DNA of 64,000 nt, from NCBI RefSeq assembly GCF_049942825.1, contig NZ_CP187970.1, positions 4,154,001 to 4,218,000 of the forward strand, in the 5' to 3' direction. The notes under the pieces were generated by a model. That model saw nothing but the letters and a program-made list of their open reading frames with translations. It had not been told where the DNA came from and searched no databases. Both the position numbers and the translations under genes were made by a program. Shown here one piece after another: positions 21,001 to 24,263 of the stretch. Within the stretch, counting starts at the first letter, position 1. Each line of letters starts with the position of its first letter. Source of the DNA: Paenibacillus_G sp049942825 (GTDB taxonomy: Bacteria; Bacillota; Bacilli; Paenibacillales; NBRC-103111).

Positions 21001-21531
21001 CAGCGTCTCTAGAAACCCGCGTCTGTTGATTGCAGAAGAGCGGCCCTCTTTCCGATGCATATAGCATTCCATGATCCGCTCGCCGATCAGCTGGGAGGAG
21101 ATGCCGTCGAAGGCGATATGGTGCGCTTTGAAATGCAGCCAATGCTCCGTCCCGCCGATCTTCAGGATCGAGAAGGTATAGAGCTCCGTGTCCAGCCAAG
21201 GAACGGGCGTCCGGTTGACGGTGTTCAGCCAGCACTCGGCCTCTTCCTTATCCCCCTGGAAATCCAAGAGAGGCACACGAAGGTCATCCACAGGCGGCTG
21301 CACATACTGTCCCGCCCCTTCCTCTCCGGTTGAGATCCGGATATGAAACGCATCGTGCTCCCGGATCACATCACACACGGCCTGTTCCAGAATGCCGGCA
21401 TCCAGTGTTCCGAGGATTACAATTCTTCCGGCAATCCACGAGGCGGTTGTTGAGGGGAATAGCTGTTCTGTGTACCAGATTCTCTGCTGGGCTTCTGTAA
21501 GCGGTCTGATTTTCGTCGTCTCGGGTCTCAA
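1..21531 (-). CDS. Giant six-module non-ribosomal peptide synthetase (5' part, runs off left edge)
   Basis: One open frame of 7177 codons without a stop, entering from a TTG at 21531 and still open at base 1. The TTG is preceded by GAGGAG about 9 nt upstream and gives an N-terminus starting with a condensation core (PLTEAQQRIW). Domain order is C-A-T-E, C-A-T-E, C-A-T, C-A-T, C-A-T, C-A-T. Phosphopantetheine serines lie at about residues 992, 2518, 4038, 5079, 6115 and 7157, all in one frame, so there is no frameshift. Every C and E domain keeps HHxxxDG. Adenylation pockets read by alignment to GrsA give Phe, Orn, Val, Ile/Leu, aromatic and unknown. An N-terminal C domain with no NRPS gene upstream suggests a lipo-initiating start, but it could also accept a peptide from a synthetase encoded elsewhere. 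No thioesterase is in view; termination must lie left of the window. Confidence 0.97.
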   Translation of the reverse strand, partial: MRPETTKIRPLTEAQQRIWYTEQLFPSTTASWIAGRIVILGTLDAGILEQAVCDVIREHDAFHIRISTGEEGAGQYVQPPVDDLRVPLLDFQGDKEEAECWLNTVNRTPVPWLDTELYTFSILKIGGTEHWLHFKAHHIAFDGISSQLIGERIMECYMHRKEGRSSAINRRGFLETLSAEQAYEVSERRAKDRQYWLNKFSSLPEGAELKPRLTAVEDTSAKRHSVHLDSGMYSTLKELCAARQVSLFTFFFAAYALYIHKVTGGLDIPVGTIYTNRTGPQDKERIGMFASTAAARVVIDPASSTAMLLRSTAKEQSGMLRHQKYPYNRLIQELREVLRAPGLNRLFGAAIEYRPMKSQGYGDLSATLHTDFCGHEINDLLLRVEELTDEGQMRLHFDFRTSLFSEEEILLMSRRLLTLIGRKAENPEAPLSTLSVMDAGEEAQLAAFHLTSSPYPAGSTIHGLFEEQAQRTPEHTAVVYGERAVSYRELNERAGRLALTLREHGLKEGELAALLADRSVEMIVGMLGILKAGGAYVPVDPEYPQERIAYMLEDSGAKLLLGAADMLDLVAFEGTRIPLTEDRAAAGGTPNLPSFAGPGSAAYVIYTSGTTGRPKGVVVEHRGLCNLQPYFRHTLGIREEDRVVQFASASFDASAWEIYMALFCGAAVCLPAASDITNYRSFEAYAAEQGITTATLPPAYAIHLDPASMPSLARLITAGSAASPDLVHRWKEHVRYYNAYGPTEDSICTTVWSPEAPLDAFFEVPIGSPLPNHRVYIVDADLQQVPIGVAGELCIAGEGLARGYLNRPELTAEKFVRNPFEPGGRLYRSGDLAKRLPDGSIVYLGRIDQQVKVRGYRIEPAEVEYRLKRAEPSIREVVVAAREDGSGHSVLAAYLTSEAILEPGKLREALSRELPAYMVPTYFMQLERMPLTPNGKIDAKALPAPQAELSAAAAYEPPSGPSEELLASVWQSVLGSGPVGRFDRFFDLGGDSIKAIQVSSRLLQAGYRLEMKDLFQHPTIAELSSLLHPVTRRADQREVQGAVPLTPIQSWFLQQRFAEPGYFNQAVMLFREERFEEGALRTAVEAMVKHHDALRLILRTGPSGKIEAWNRGAGEGALFHLETADFTGWQGAGLQEAVTSKAEEVQSGMDLERGPLVRLGLMRCPDGDHLLIAVHHLAVDGVSWRILLEDLAAGYALAASGQVPVFPAKSDSFRDWAEGLSLYAGSETAQQERSYWEAAAAKESLPLPKDAQGGSLKNKDSETLTVEWTKEETEKLLTEVNRAYRTEINDILLAALELAVGQWCSLPRVRITLEGHGREPVVPELDISRTVGWFTSRYPVVLETGTKEPLPGRIKRVKERLREVPAKGIGYGLLKYLSEDGFETGEEPEISFNYLGQFDQDLQAHGLQISPFPAGRLQSGEGIRSVPLDINAWIRDGVLSLTIAYSPGEFRKETVQRLGSGLHRDLREIIAHCASKEGQELTPSDVLAQGITLEELERFTAEVRSAGELENIYPLTPMQQGMLFHSLLDAESSAYFQQASFDVLGSLDLEAFSASYHALVQRHDVLRTRIFTGWIDEPLQAVLRKSTGELRVLDLRDTAEAAMERKLDALARQDRARGFRMDREDLMRLTVIRTGPEAYRFLWSFHHIIMDGWCLSLITKEVFETYAQLAGAAKPGPSAAITPFSEYIRWLAEQDADAAERYWRDVLAGFEGPVQLPDAAEPGTVQGYDPQVLVHDLDGALSRELGRLARETQVTLHSLIQAAWAILLAKSCGREDVVFGTVVSGRPAEIQGIERMVGLFINTIPVRVCCGAETTVAELLAQIQADALASRRYETYPLYRIQALAGPSQELFRSLVIFENYPVEDQVQQWGERTGTGLRLTNVTLTEQTNYELNLTVIPGETLRLQLEYNALAFGAGAMESIGDRLLHLLSQMVSHPSASVKELKLATEAETAQMLSGFHPAFREEMPPHAGKTVHQLFEEQVEKTPEEPAVVFGEETLTYGELNRRANRLARTLRAQGIGADRPAAIMVRRSAGMIVGILAILKAGGAYVPVDPEYPQERIRYLLEDSGAAVLLTQRELAERTVFDGAVVLLDEEAAYSGSPDNLEPQSEASHLAYIIYTSGTTGLPKGVMIEHRQLAATAAAWNEAYRLDEGGVRVLQWASFSFDVFTGDLVRALLHGGRLILCPSEVRMDPEGLYELMARHQVSFFESTPALILPLMDYVHGRGREIGFLKTLVLGSDVCPPDAFAQLQTRYGRQMRILNSYGVTEACIDSCFYEPAEPQTRRPLPIGRPLPGVRMYILDEQLSLQPAGIPGELYIGGHGTGRGYWKREELTGERFIADPFLPGGRMYRTGDLARWLPDGNIDYLGRMDQQVKIRGFRIETGEVEAAILRHPDVKEAAAAAREDGSGQKVLCAYLVSRDELETLDLVGLKAMLSGALPSHMVPAHWIQLQRMPLTPNGKVDRKALPAPQAQDLPAAEYVPPRTPQEQAVVSAWQSVLGGRAVSVLDSFFELGGDSIKAIQVSSKLLQEGYRLDLKDLFRYPTPAELAPHLSAAGSRVDQGEVSGDVPLTPILHWFKDQDLAEPHHYNQAVMLYRRERFEPEALRRAAEAIAVHHDALRLVWLTDEHGGTQVRNRAAAEGDAFRMEVVDLRRQAPEHIAAAVEAKAEEIQSGIDFSAGPLLNLCLFQCPDGDHLFIALHHLAVDGVSWRILFEDLAAGYSQAQSGQNIRLPQKSSSFREWAERLQRDAESGAWEREWAYWEGIEAADPGRLPKDSECPAPVIGDSDTVVLQLTETDTSRLLKEVHGVYHTEPNDILLTALALAVHRWSGLRQVKVNLEGHGREELPGGPDLSRTVGWFTSQYPILLQAAEGVPLGRQIKTVKENLRAVPYKGLGYGILRYMSSGKLEAAAEPEISFNYLGQFDQDLKGSGFALSPYGIGAAVSPLARRPYVLDINGMITEGRLFFEISYCRSEFRRETLERLADQLQSSLEEVIAHCAGQKTVELTPSDVLVRGLGIEELEVFAEEVRGTGELENLYPLTPMQKGMLFHHLLGSRPEAYFEQTAVDLHGRLDLDALAHSLRLLVERHAILRTNFRQRGTGEPVQAVFRRREPELRYTDLRELDGKAVPARLDAYASEDRAEAFELSSGTLMRVSVLRTGEEDYRFLWSFHHILMDGWCLALIVEEVFTAYASLMEKRIPELPAAAPYSRYIDWLERQDAGQASAYWSEYLEGYSGQTQVPGALPGGTGEPQAERVSCAIGRELTGRLSRAAAERRTTLSSWIQAAWGILLQHYNGSQDVVFGCVVSGRPAELAGADRMLGLFINTVPVRVACGPDSTFAGVAKQVQQTAAAARAYESYPLYEIQSRCGQGQELVNHILAFENYPAEELLGGTDGLQGTGLTVTGVHASEQTNYDLNVIVIPGDNLQIHLEYNARRYPREAVERIRGHLLCLLEQTAEQPDGPVVSLDPLTAEEREQILQVFNDTAAEYPREQSICALFEEQAELYPGRAAVVLGGKSLSYRELNERANGLAGLLRARGVQEGSAVAIMASRTPETVIGLLAILKAGGAYVPVDPAYPQERIRYMLEDSGAELLLVQDLVQDLVQDEEKRAAGFGITCVSIGEKAALDEERRNPEPAAGPRSLAYILYTSGTTGQPKGVMVEHRSVVRLVRNTDYTEFRPDDRILQTGALVFDASTFEIWGALLNGLSLHLVEEHALLDAFLLEETVCRERITVMWLTSPLFNQLVQQNAALFIGLRTLIVGGDALSPVHIRKVKDAHPGLLVVNGYGPTENTTFSTAYPISEPIGTSIPIGRPIRNSRAYIVDARDRLLPVGVAGELCVAGDGLSRGYLGRPELTAQKFVDDPFFPGERMYRTGDLARWLPDGTIEYLGRLDHQVKIRGYRIELGEIESKLLALTGVREAVVAAYEAEAGQKQLCAYFTADRTYTGRKLKSALSASLPGYMMPASFVQLEQMPLTRNGKVDRQALPLPEPRGMEEGETYTAPGSPLQVQLASLWQEVLGVSRVGLHDDFFELGGHSLRAAALAARIHQDLQRRIPLADLFRFTTLEGQAERLESLDRAELAPIPAADVRETYPVSSAQQRIYLLSLREGGELSYNMPGALTVRGALDPARLEAAFREMIQRHESLRTSFHTVNGETVQRIHDEVDFRLELPAEVIAEADDLTACIRRFVRPFPLAEAPLLRVGCVRQASGSHVLLFDMHHIISDGVSMGILMEEFAALYAGETLPPLNIQYKDYTLWRQAELESPAMKRKEAYWLQTFEGSLPVLELPTDYPRGAVRHYEGDAFRFTIDADAGRRLRELAARTGTTLYMVLLAVYTTLLSRYSGADDLVVGTPAAGRHHPDLEPLIGMFVDTLALRCHPVSGMTFLAYLQEVRETALQAFEHGDYPFDKLVEKLGAAADSSRSPLFDTMFALQNTKRQAWEAEGLRLEPHEPVTPAVKFDLVLNAVEREETIECTLEFATALFQRETAERMAEHLLQLVRAVCSAPDTKLSELPLLTPAEEAQLLHGFNTAGGDSRQWRSTLHEAFEAQEERTPDGIAVSFGDERCTYRELNTRANRLARTLRRAGLSTGMPAALLTNRSLEMVVGLLAILKAGGAYVPIDPDYPEARIRYMLEDSGARLLLLQQDLSPRVSYEGPRIGVDDPSSYDEDGSNLGSASCPDDPAYIIYSSGTTGRPKGILTAHRSVLRVVKGTNYLALDERDRILQLSNYAFDGSVFDLWAALANGGRLVLLPMEEILDLHRLARTLEREKITVLFLTTSLFNALIDTDAGALSGTRKVLFGGERASVRHVSIALEHLGPGRLMNVYGPTETTVFATFHELDRLEEHVPNVPIGRPLSGTTAYVVSREGALQPVGVPGELCLGGSGLALGYLGQEGLTAQKFTENPFVSGERLYRTGDLARWLPDGTLEYIGRIDQQVKIRGHRIELGEIEARLLRLEGIEEAVVSAGERADGSIELAAYFTSGRETAPSELRQALAAELPGYMIPAFFVQLERLPLTPNGKIDRAALPAPGEHSRGGMVYEAPQTATELRLAGIWFEVLGGGSYGRKDSFFEVGGHSLRAAALSARIYRDLHRNVPLGGIFRHPTLEAMAELIDAGEQGAYVPLPRAQEQAYYPVSSTQKRIYILSQLVGGELSYNMPGVVSVEGPLDPLRFEEAFRTLIARHEALRTSFEMIHGEPAQRVQEGVEWAVEHLPPLSGQSPEEIGARIREFIRPFRLDQAPLLRVGLLETAPGRYLMLYDMHHIISDGTSMNILTREFAALYEGNPLPPLKNQYKDYSVWQREGLGRAALEAQEAYWLGIFEGELPLLQLPTDKPRSGRPGFEAGTVDFVIQGAQLSGLRRLAAASGTTMYMLLMALYHVLLAKYSGQEDIIVGTPAAGRPHPDLEPLIGMFVGTLAMRSRPEGRKPFLAFLGEVKEATLAALEHQDYPFEELVDKLNVPRDTGRHPLFDTMFALHNRERDMTGDSGLELKPYPSAAPAAKFDLTLNVSEDRHEIHCSLEYRSALFHESTIERMAAHYLQLIDAVLEAPGSPVASLGIITASETKELLQTFNDTAAAYEEEQTIHGLIEDQAARTPEAAALLSAAVQLTYRELNERANRLARTLLGLGAGAGSITAVLADRSAESVIGILAVLKAGGAYVPVDPEYPEERLRFMLEDSGAGLLLVPGSCRADVPFAGTRIALDDEASYHPDGSNPDTGAAPGDLAYVIYTSGTTGRPKGVMVEHRGIVNFKLAYDGVFGVRGEDKVVQFASMSFDASVSEITMALFCGAALYLPSAEEVKDYRLLREYIGRHGITVATLPPAYAAYLAPEELPSLRILITAGSASTSELVRRWSGRVAYFNAYGPTEDSICTTIWPASLEAAVDRRVSIGRPIANHRVYILGSEGQLQPPGIAGELCVSGAGLARGYLGRPELTAEKFTDHPFVPGERLYRTGDLARWLPDGTLEHLGRIDHQVKIRGYRIELGEVEARLSELPGIVEAVVLARVEEDGESQLCAYFTAEGEVTPPAVRAALAKGLPGYMVPAHLIRLERMPLTPNGKIDRGRLPAPQDSGLRSPAAAGPRTALEASLVRIWEGVLGTRPIGITDSFFELGGHSLKAAALAAKLYEELDISVSLRDIFESPTIEGLAQVILHSDRRTAAPIPAVEHREYYPVSSAQRRLYLLSQLEGGELAYNMPGVLLLEGPLDLTGLEDALRGLIRRHEALRTSFHLVQGEPVQRVWAEAPFAIERWERTALPTGAGEDESIRAAMRRFVRPFNLEQAPLLRAGLMELADGRHLLLLDMHHLISDGASMRMLSADFAGLYAGHEPAPVQRQYKDYAVWQQEGEGLRQAQTQEDYWLNRFRGELPVLELPVDFGRAARRSFEGSSFEFRIHPERTRGLKELASQSECTLYVVLLAVYTVLLAKYSGASDVIVGTPSEGRGHPDLAAVQGMFVNTLALRTCPVGTQSFLGYLQEVRETALGAFEHQDYPFESLIDKLEIPRDPSRHPLFDTMFALQQAMEGPLEVGGLVLKPCGGESAAAKFDLSLTAEDQGESLICTFDFAAALFRPETVERFAEHYLQLIDSVLDTPQASIASLRMITYAERQHLLERFGQIGEEAAGATAHTLHGLFEEQAARTPGAVAVVCGKERLTYRELNERANGLAVTLRSLGIGAGSAAALMTKPSVEMIVGILGILKSGAAYVPIGTELPPERIRYILEDAGAQAVVLQQELMERIPGTLRAVLLDDGASCTPSSRNPEPAGGPGELAYLLYTSGTTGRPKGVQIEHRSILNTVTWFHDTYAPYLQPAVMLTTEYTFDPSLEQIFGTLLYGAELHCIPKETLLNGPVFRHYIGRHGIKLLNTTPMLMRELLAEEERIESLQALICGGERLEEELKDALLAKGYELFNHYGPTEASVDVLVSRCRADERVTLGHPIKHMAVCILDEYGGLQPAGAAGELYLAGAGLARGYANQPGLTAEKFTERPALPGIRLYRTGDRARRLPDGSIEFLGRTDDQVKIRGYRIELGEIEDALRRIRGVTQAVVNAKEDGSGQMQLYAYYTAEVELQARDIRAGLSRELPGYMVPAACMQLERIPLTANGKVDRSALPAADLTLISREAFAAPRSDTETRLAALWMEVLGLPQPVGIKDHFFELGGHSLRAMTLAARVYKEMNRTLPL
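3090..6195 (-). other. NRPS module 5: C-A(aromatic)-T
   Basis: C domain with YYPVSSTQKRIY and HHIISDG. The pocket reads D-A-S-T-I-A-A-I-C. It differs from module 1 only at position 239 (Trp to Ser) and from the Tyr code DASTVAAVC by two conservative changes, so an aromatic residue, probably Tyr, is predicted. T domain Ser about 6115. Its A domain is closely alike to that of module 1 over the core 4-5 region, suggesting duplication or recombination. Confidence 0.78.
6200..9325 (-). other. NRPS module 4: C-A(Ile/Leu)-T
   Basis: C domain of L-to-L type (YPVSSAQQRIY, HHIISDG). The pocket reads D-G-F-F-L-G-V-V-F, one change from the Ile code DGFFLGVVY of bacitracin-type synthetases, so Ile is most likely and Leu or Val possible. 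A3 core near 7,440 has YSSGTTGRPKG. T domain Ser about 5079. Confidence 0.82.
9330..12475 (-). other. NRPS module 3: C-A(Val)-T
   Basis: A C domain of the type that follows E domains (YPLTPMQKGMLFHHL, HHILMDG). The pocket reads D-A-F-W-I-G-G-T-F, the standard Val code. The T domain has GGHSLRA (Ser about 4038), with no epimerase, so L-Val is predicted. Between A-domain cores it carries a three-copy 12-bp tandem repeat (10711-10746) encoding VQDL/VQDL/VQDE. Confidence 0.88.
10711..10746. repeat. Three-copy 12-bp tandem repeat inside NRPS adenylation domain 3
   Basis: Plus-strand units ATCCTGTACAAG, ATCCTGTACAAG, ATCTTGTACCAG. In the coding frame they add VQDL units within the loop between A2 and A3 cores. 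The length is a multiple of three, so copy-number change would keep the frame. Confidence 0.9.
12480..17055 (-). other. NRPS module 2: C-A(Orn)-T-E
   Basis: The C domain opens with YPLTPMQQGMLFHSL, the form typical of D-to-L condensation after an E domain, and has HHIIMDG. The pocket reads D-V-G-E-V-G-S-I-D, one conservative change from the published Orn code DVGEIGSID. T has GGDSIKA (Ser about 2518), and the second E domain has HHLAVDG. Prediction: Orn converted to D-Orn, giving a cationic residue at position 2. Confidence 0.88.
17060..21531 (-). other. NRPS module 1: C-A(Phe)-T-E
   Basis: C domain residues about 1-435 with HHIAFDG. A domain about 455-940 with core YTSGTTGRPKG near 19,700. 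The pocket residues (GrsA numbering 235-331) read D-A-W-T-I-A-A-I-C, the code of the GrsA/TycA Phe domains. The T domain carries GGDSIKA (Ser about 992), the variant usual before epimerisation domains. The E domain (about 1030-1490) has HHLAVDG. Prediction: Phe is loaded and converted to D-Phe. Domain borders are approximate. Confidence 0.9.
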
Positions 21532-21950
21532 TCTCGTTCTCTCCTCTATGGATACTATGAATTGAAATTGAACAGGTTGATGAACAAGAACAACAGGAAG
21601 GTGAATCCGGGCCGGGAGGGATTGATATCGATGTGTGGACGTTTCGCTTAGGTGATGTGTTTGGGTCATACGAGAAGGAAGTATTTTGTCAGACTATGCT
21701 TAATAAGGTGAATTAACCAAATCATATCACAGGTTTTTGCGCTTTGAAGTCCTTATACTATAATTTAACATTCTGTTAACTAAATCTTTACGAGAATGAC
21801 AACAAAGAAGGAACAGCGCCCGCAAACGCGAAAAATGCCGCTGCGATATTGGAGCGATGGGACAATTGACAACGAACAGAAGGGTATCTTGCCTAGGCAA
21901 AATACACTTCTGTCTTTGAACTAATGTTATCCGGTAGATGAACAACAAGG
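21532..21950 (-). promoter_or_regulatory. AT-rich leader and candidate promoter of the NRPS
   Basis: The 419 nt between the NRPS start and the GrpB-like gene hold no convincing gene. On the minus strand TTAACA (21774-21779) and TATAAG (21752-21757), 16 nt apart, form a possible sigma-A promoter. That would give a leader of about 215 nt. No riboswitch or T-box core was recognised. The 73-codon minus-strand ORF here has neither RBS nor protein-like composition. Confidence 0.35.
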
Positions 21951-22472
21951 TTAGTTACTTTGACGAGTCTCTGCAAACCATGTTAGTGCAAGCTTCTCCA
22001 TGTTCGTCACAAAGGCTTTCTTGGCTGGACTATATTCGCTTGTGTTTTCAAAGCGTTGAGCTAGTTCTTCCTTGAACCGGCTGTATCTGGCCACTTCCTC
22101 AGGATGACTTTTCAAATAATCCCTGAATATTAAATGCCTTTCGATTTGAGGATTGTCGGCTTGATAAAAATGGATGTGATGCGTTCTATTTTCTCCACCT
22201 TTGCGGAATAGCCTTCTTCCCGGAATGCCCCAGTCTCCGGCAGCATCATAGCCGAGGGAATGCATTTTATCGTTAAACAAATCAATAATACTAATGCTTT
22301 TCACAATACATATCATGTCAATGATAGGCTTAGCTTTTAACCCAGGAACTGAAGTGCTTCCAAAATGCTCGATTTGTAGGATCTCATCTTTGAATATCGA
22401 CATCAGGAAGCCGGCTTCTTCTTGAAAAAGCCTATTCCAATCCTCGGTATATTCACTGAGTCTGACCTTCAT
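21951..22472 (-). CDS. GrpB family (UPF0157) nucleotidyltransferase-fold protein
   Basis: 173 aa. The motif GSTSVPGLKAKPIIDM near residues 38-53 is the signature of the GrpB/UPF0157 family, which has a nucleotidyltransferase-like fold and is sometimes fused to dephospho-CoA kinase. Enzymatic role in free-standing members is not settled. The start ATG has TAGGAGGAG about 8 nt upstream. Monocistronic, on the same strand as the NRPS, at the edge of the AT-rich island. A hairpin lies about 85 nt upstream of its start. Confidence 0.85.
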   Translation of the reverse strand: MKVRLSEYTEDWNRLFQEEAGFLMSIFKDEILQIEHFGSTSVPGLKAKPIIDMICIVKSISIIDLFNDKMHSLGYDAAGDWGIPGRRLFRKGGENRTHHIHFYQADNPQIERHLIFRDYLKSHPEEVARYSRFKEELAQRFENTSEYSPAKKAFVTNMEKLALTWFAETRQSN

Positions 22473-22557
22473 AATACTCCTCCTACGAAACAGGTTATCG
22501 GTATATGTTCCATATACTCATATCCTACTGGTTTATCCTACCCCTTAGCACTCGAAA

Positions 22558-22582
22558 GCCGCCGATTCTCCAAGTCGGCGGC
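22558..22582. terminator. Perfect 8-bp GC hairpin
   Basis: GCCGCCGA, 9-nt loop, TCGGCGGC. No long T-run follows on either strand, so termination activity is uncertain. Confidence 0.4.
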
Positions 22583-22839
22583 CTTCATGGGTTAATAATG
22601 CTATCACTCCCCGTTTAGCGTGATTCTCAATGATGACGTAGCAAGAAAAAATAGTTCAGCTGATCTCTTAATTCTAATTCTCTTTCAAAATCGAGTTTTT
22701 GATCGCCCTCAAATACATGCCCCCTTGGATTACAGCCAAGTACTTGTAATAACGACTAATTTATGATCCGTAAAGCAGATTCGTTTCACCCGTGATCAAT
22801 GGCCCGCTGCCGCGGCAAGCTGGGTCGTAAGCAAAAAAA
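22583..22839. other. Gene-free AT-rich stretch with repeat fragments
   Basis: No ORF with protein-like composition. It contains CTATCACTCCCCGTTTAGC near 22603 and GCTGCCGCGGC near 22808, both resembling pieces of the dispersed repeat found further right in the island. Probably decayed intergenic or cassette-border DNA. Confidence 0.4.
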
Positions 22840-23211
22840 TTACGCCCACATCCCCACAAAACCCAGCTCTCGTGAGCAGGAGAATGAGCGGCTGAAAGTG
22901 ATTAAGATGCCATATATATTTAGAAATGCATTCTCCGCCCGAAGCCGTTCCTTTTCGTAGTCCATCTTCTTCATCTCGAGCTTCTGGTGATCTGCCTCCG
23001 CCAGCTCTTCTGGCGTCTTCTTTTGCCCCCGGCCATCTTTTAACGCATCCGGGCCGCCAGCTTCGAATTTCTTAACCCATTGATATACTTTCTGGTAGGA
23101 AGCCTGAAACTGGCCCGCTGTCTTATGATAGTCGTGCAGATTCGCCAGGCGGTAGTGAACGATATCGATCCTCTCATCCCATGTTGTAGAGCGACTCTTG
23201 GCCCCTCTCAT
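22840..23211 (-). pseudogene. IS3-type transposase OrfA remnant
   Basis: The first about 95 residues match an IS3-family OrfA: a helix-turn-helix (Y-KVYQWVKKFEAGG, then LKDGRG) followed by the Leu-rich segment ending RLRAENAFL. After that the frame departs from the family (NIYGILITF...), and no OrfB with a DDE core follows. It is therefore a truncated transposase, cut near 22,920. Probably inactive. Confidence 0.8.
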
Positions 23212-23395
23212 GGTAAACCTTCACCGTTTGGAGTTTTCCTTGCTGCAGCAAGAAAACCGATTTTTCCAACTGAGATCTCTTCAAGGATAGCAAGTTTCTC
23301 CGAAGCACTATTTTACTTTAGACATGAAAAAGCTCCCCTTCTGCAGCAGGTTTTTATTTTTTTACCTGTCTACCGTATAGGGAGCTTATCATCAT
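22840..23395 (-). mobile_element. Degraded IS3-family insertion sequence
   Basis: Covers the OrfA remnant and its upstream end. Upstream (23,330-23,390) is a long imperfect hairpin: AAGCTCCC and GGGAGCTT arms enclose a CAGGT/ACCTG inner stem and a T-rich loop, a layout often seen at the left end or leader of IS3-group elements. The right-hand part with OrfB is missing, and no target duplication could be recognised. Confidence 0.6.
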
Positions 23396-23420
23396 CTTAG
23401 CCAGCTGCCAGCTTTATGAA

Positions 23421-23699
23421 CTACTCTGAAAATGGCTCAATATGTACAAGAACGGGTTGGCTCCATCTTCGTGTTTCATAACTGATTAAGTATTCTTTAT
23501 TTTGATTAATCAACTTACTTATACCCTCCGGTAATAAAACACTGGTCTATCGTCCCTCATAATTCCGAACAAGAATACTTCTTTCATTTACCGCTATAAC
23601 AGTCGCCACTTCTCCAGTATATGCCTTATGGGAATACCAAACAATCCCACTAAAAATGACTACAGTCAGAATAAAACTAATAATGGCCCTTTTCATCAT
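23421..23699 (-). pseudogene. Small membrane-anchored protein gene interrupted by an in-frame TAG
   Basis: Read from ATG at 23699, the frame gives a hydrophobic N-terminal segment (MKRAIISFILTVVIFSGIVW) and a short beta-rich domain. It stops at TAG 23547-23549 after 50 codons, then continues in the same frame with protein-like sequence (LLPEGISKLINQNKEYLIS) to a second TAG at 23421. The simplest reading is a 92-codon gene broken by a nonsense mutation. The downstream half resembles small secreted Bacillus proteins, but I do not name a family. Confidence 0.6.
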
Positions 23700-23791
23700 C
23701 CTTAAATCCATTACCTCCATTATGACGTTAGCTTTACTTCAATTAAGAGGGTGCGACTTCCACAACCTGCAAATTATTATATCATCCACAG

Positions 23792-24073
23792 TCAGCGTAA
23801 TTGAGTTACAGGCATTCTTAGGATCTGTTTGTACTTAATTCCCTTGTAGGGATATGTGATTTTTGCACTATCAGGGTTCCTTCTCGTTTCCTTCATAATT
23901 TTAGCAAGATAATCAACATTAACGCCTTGGCTGTTGGTTGACCAATTTTCCGAACTCATATAGACTCTGTGACTAGGTATTAGCAGGGGAGTAATTGGGT
24001 TCCCATCAATTGTTAGACCATTTAACTTAATACCTTCAAAACCTTGTAGTTCAATTTCTAATAACGTGATCAT
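23792..24073 (-). CDS. Hypothetical protein, probably the displaced C-terminal part of the upstream gene
   Basis: 93 aa, no recognised family. Its frame overlaps the end of the preceding membrane protein by 23 nt. Its first residues look arbitrary, while IELQGFEGIKLNGL onward looks like genuine protein. A single frameshift near 24,055 would join the two into one protein with an N-terminal anchor and an extracytoplasmic domain. Real separate genes with translational overlap remain possible. Confidence 0.5.
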   Translation of the reverse strand: MITLLEIELQGFEGIKLNGLTIDGNPITPLLIPSHRVYMSSENWSTNSQGVNVDYLAKIMKETRRNPDSAKITYPYKGIKYKQILRMPVTQLR

Positions 24074-24263
24074 CCTTATCGCTTTCGTTGACTAACCTAA
24101 AACCATACTTCTGTTCGGTGTTAATTAGACTATGGGCAGCCGACTCCATCATTCCGTATGAGGCATCTATGGCGAGTGCATCCTTGGCTTGATTGAAGAT
24201 GTAGTAGTAAGATATCCCCAAAATGATTCCGACTAAAAGGAATAATGAAATCCATCTTTTCAA
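24051..24263 (-). CDS. Small single-pass membrane protein (likely N-terminal part of a frameshifted gene)
   Basis: 70 aa from a TTG at 24263 with AGGAGG 7 nt upstream. Residues 4-23 form one hydrophobic segment (WISLFLLVGIILGISYYYIF), followed by a soluble stretch. The start overlaps the stop of the ASCH gene (TTGA), so the two are translationally coupled. No family recognised. See the next gene for the suspected frameshift. Confidence 0.6.
   Translation of the reverse strand: MKRWISLFLLVGIILGISYYYIFNQAKDALAIDASYGMMESAAHSLINTEQKYGFRLVNESDKDDHVIRN

Noticed and set aside
1..21500. Many long ORFs on the plus strand and in other minus frames, the largest 587 codons
   Set aside because: They lie opposite or out of frame with the continuous NRPS frame, which shows all domain motifs. 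Their products are low-complexity Arg/Pro/His-rich, as expected for shadows of GC-rich coding DNA.
21580..21651. 23-codon plus-strand ORF antisense to the NRPS leader
   Set aside because: No ribosome binding site, no recognisable composition, no support beyond an ATG.
21727..21948. 73-codon minus-strand ORF upstream of the NRPS
   Set aside because: Lacks an RBS and reads as translated AT-rich intergenic DNA; it covers the likely promoter.
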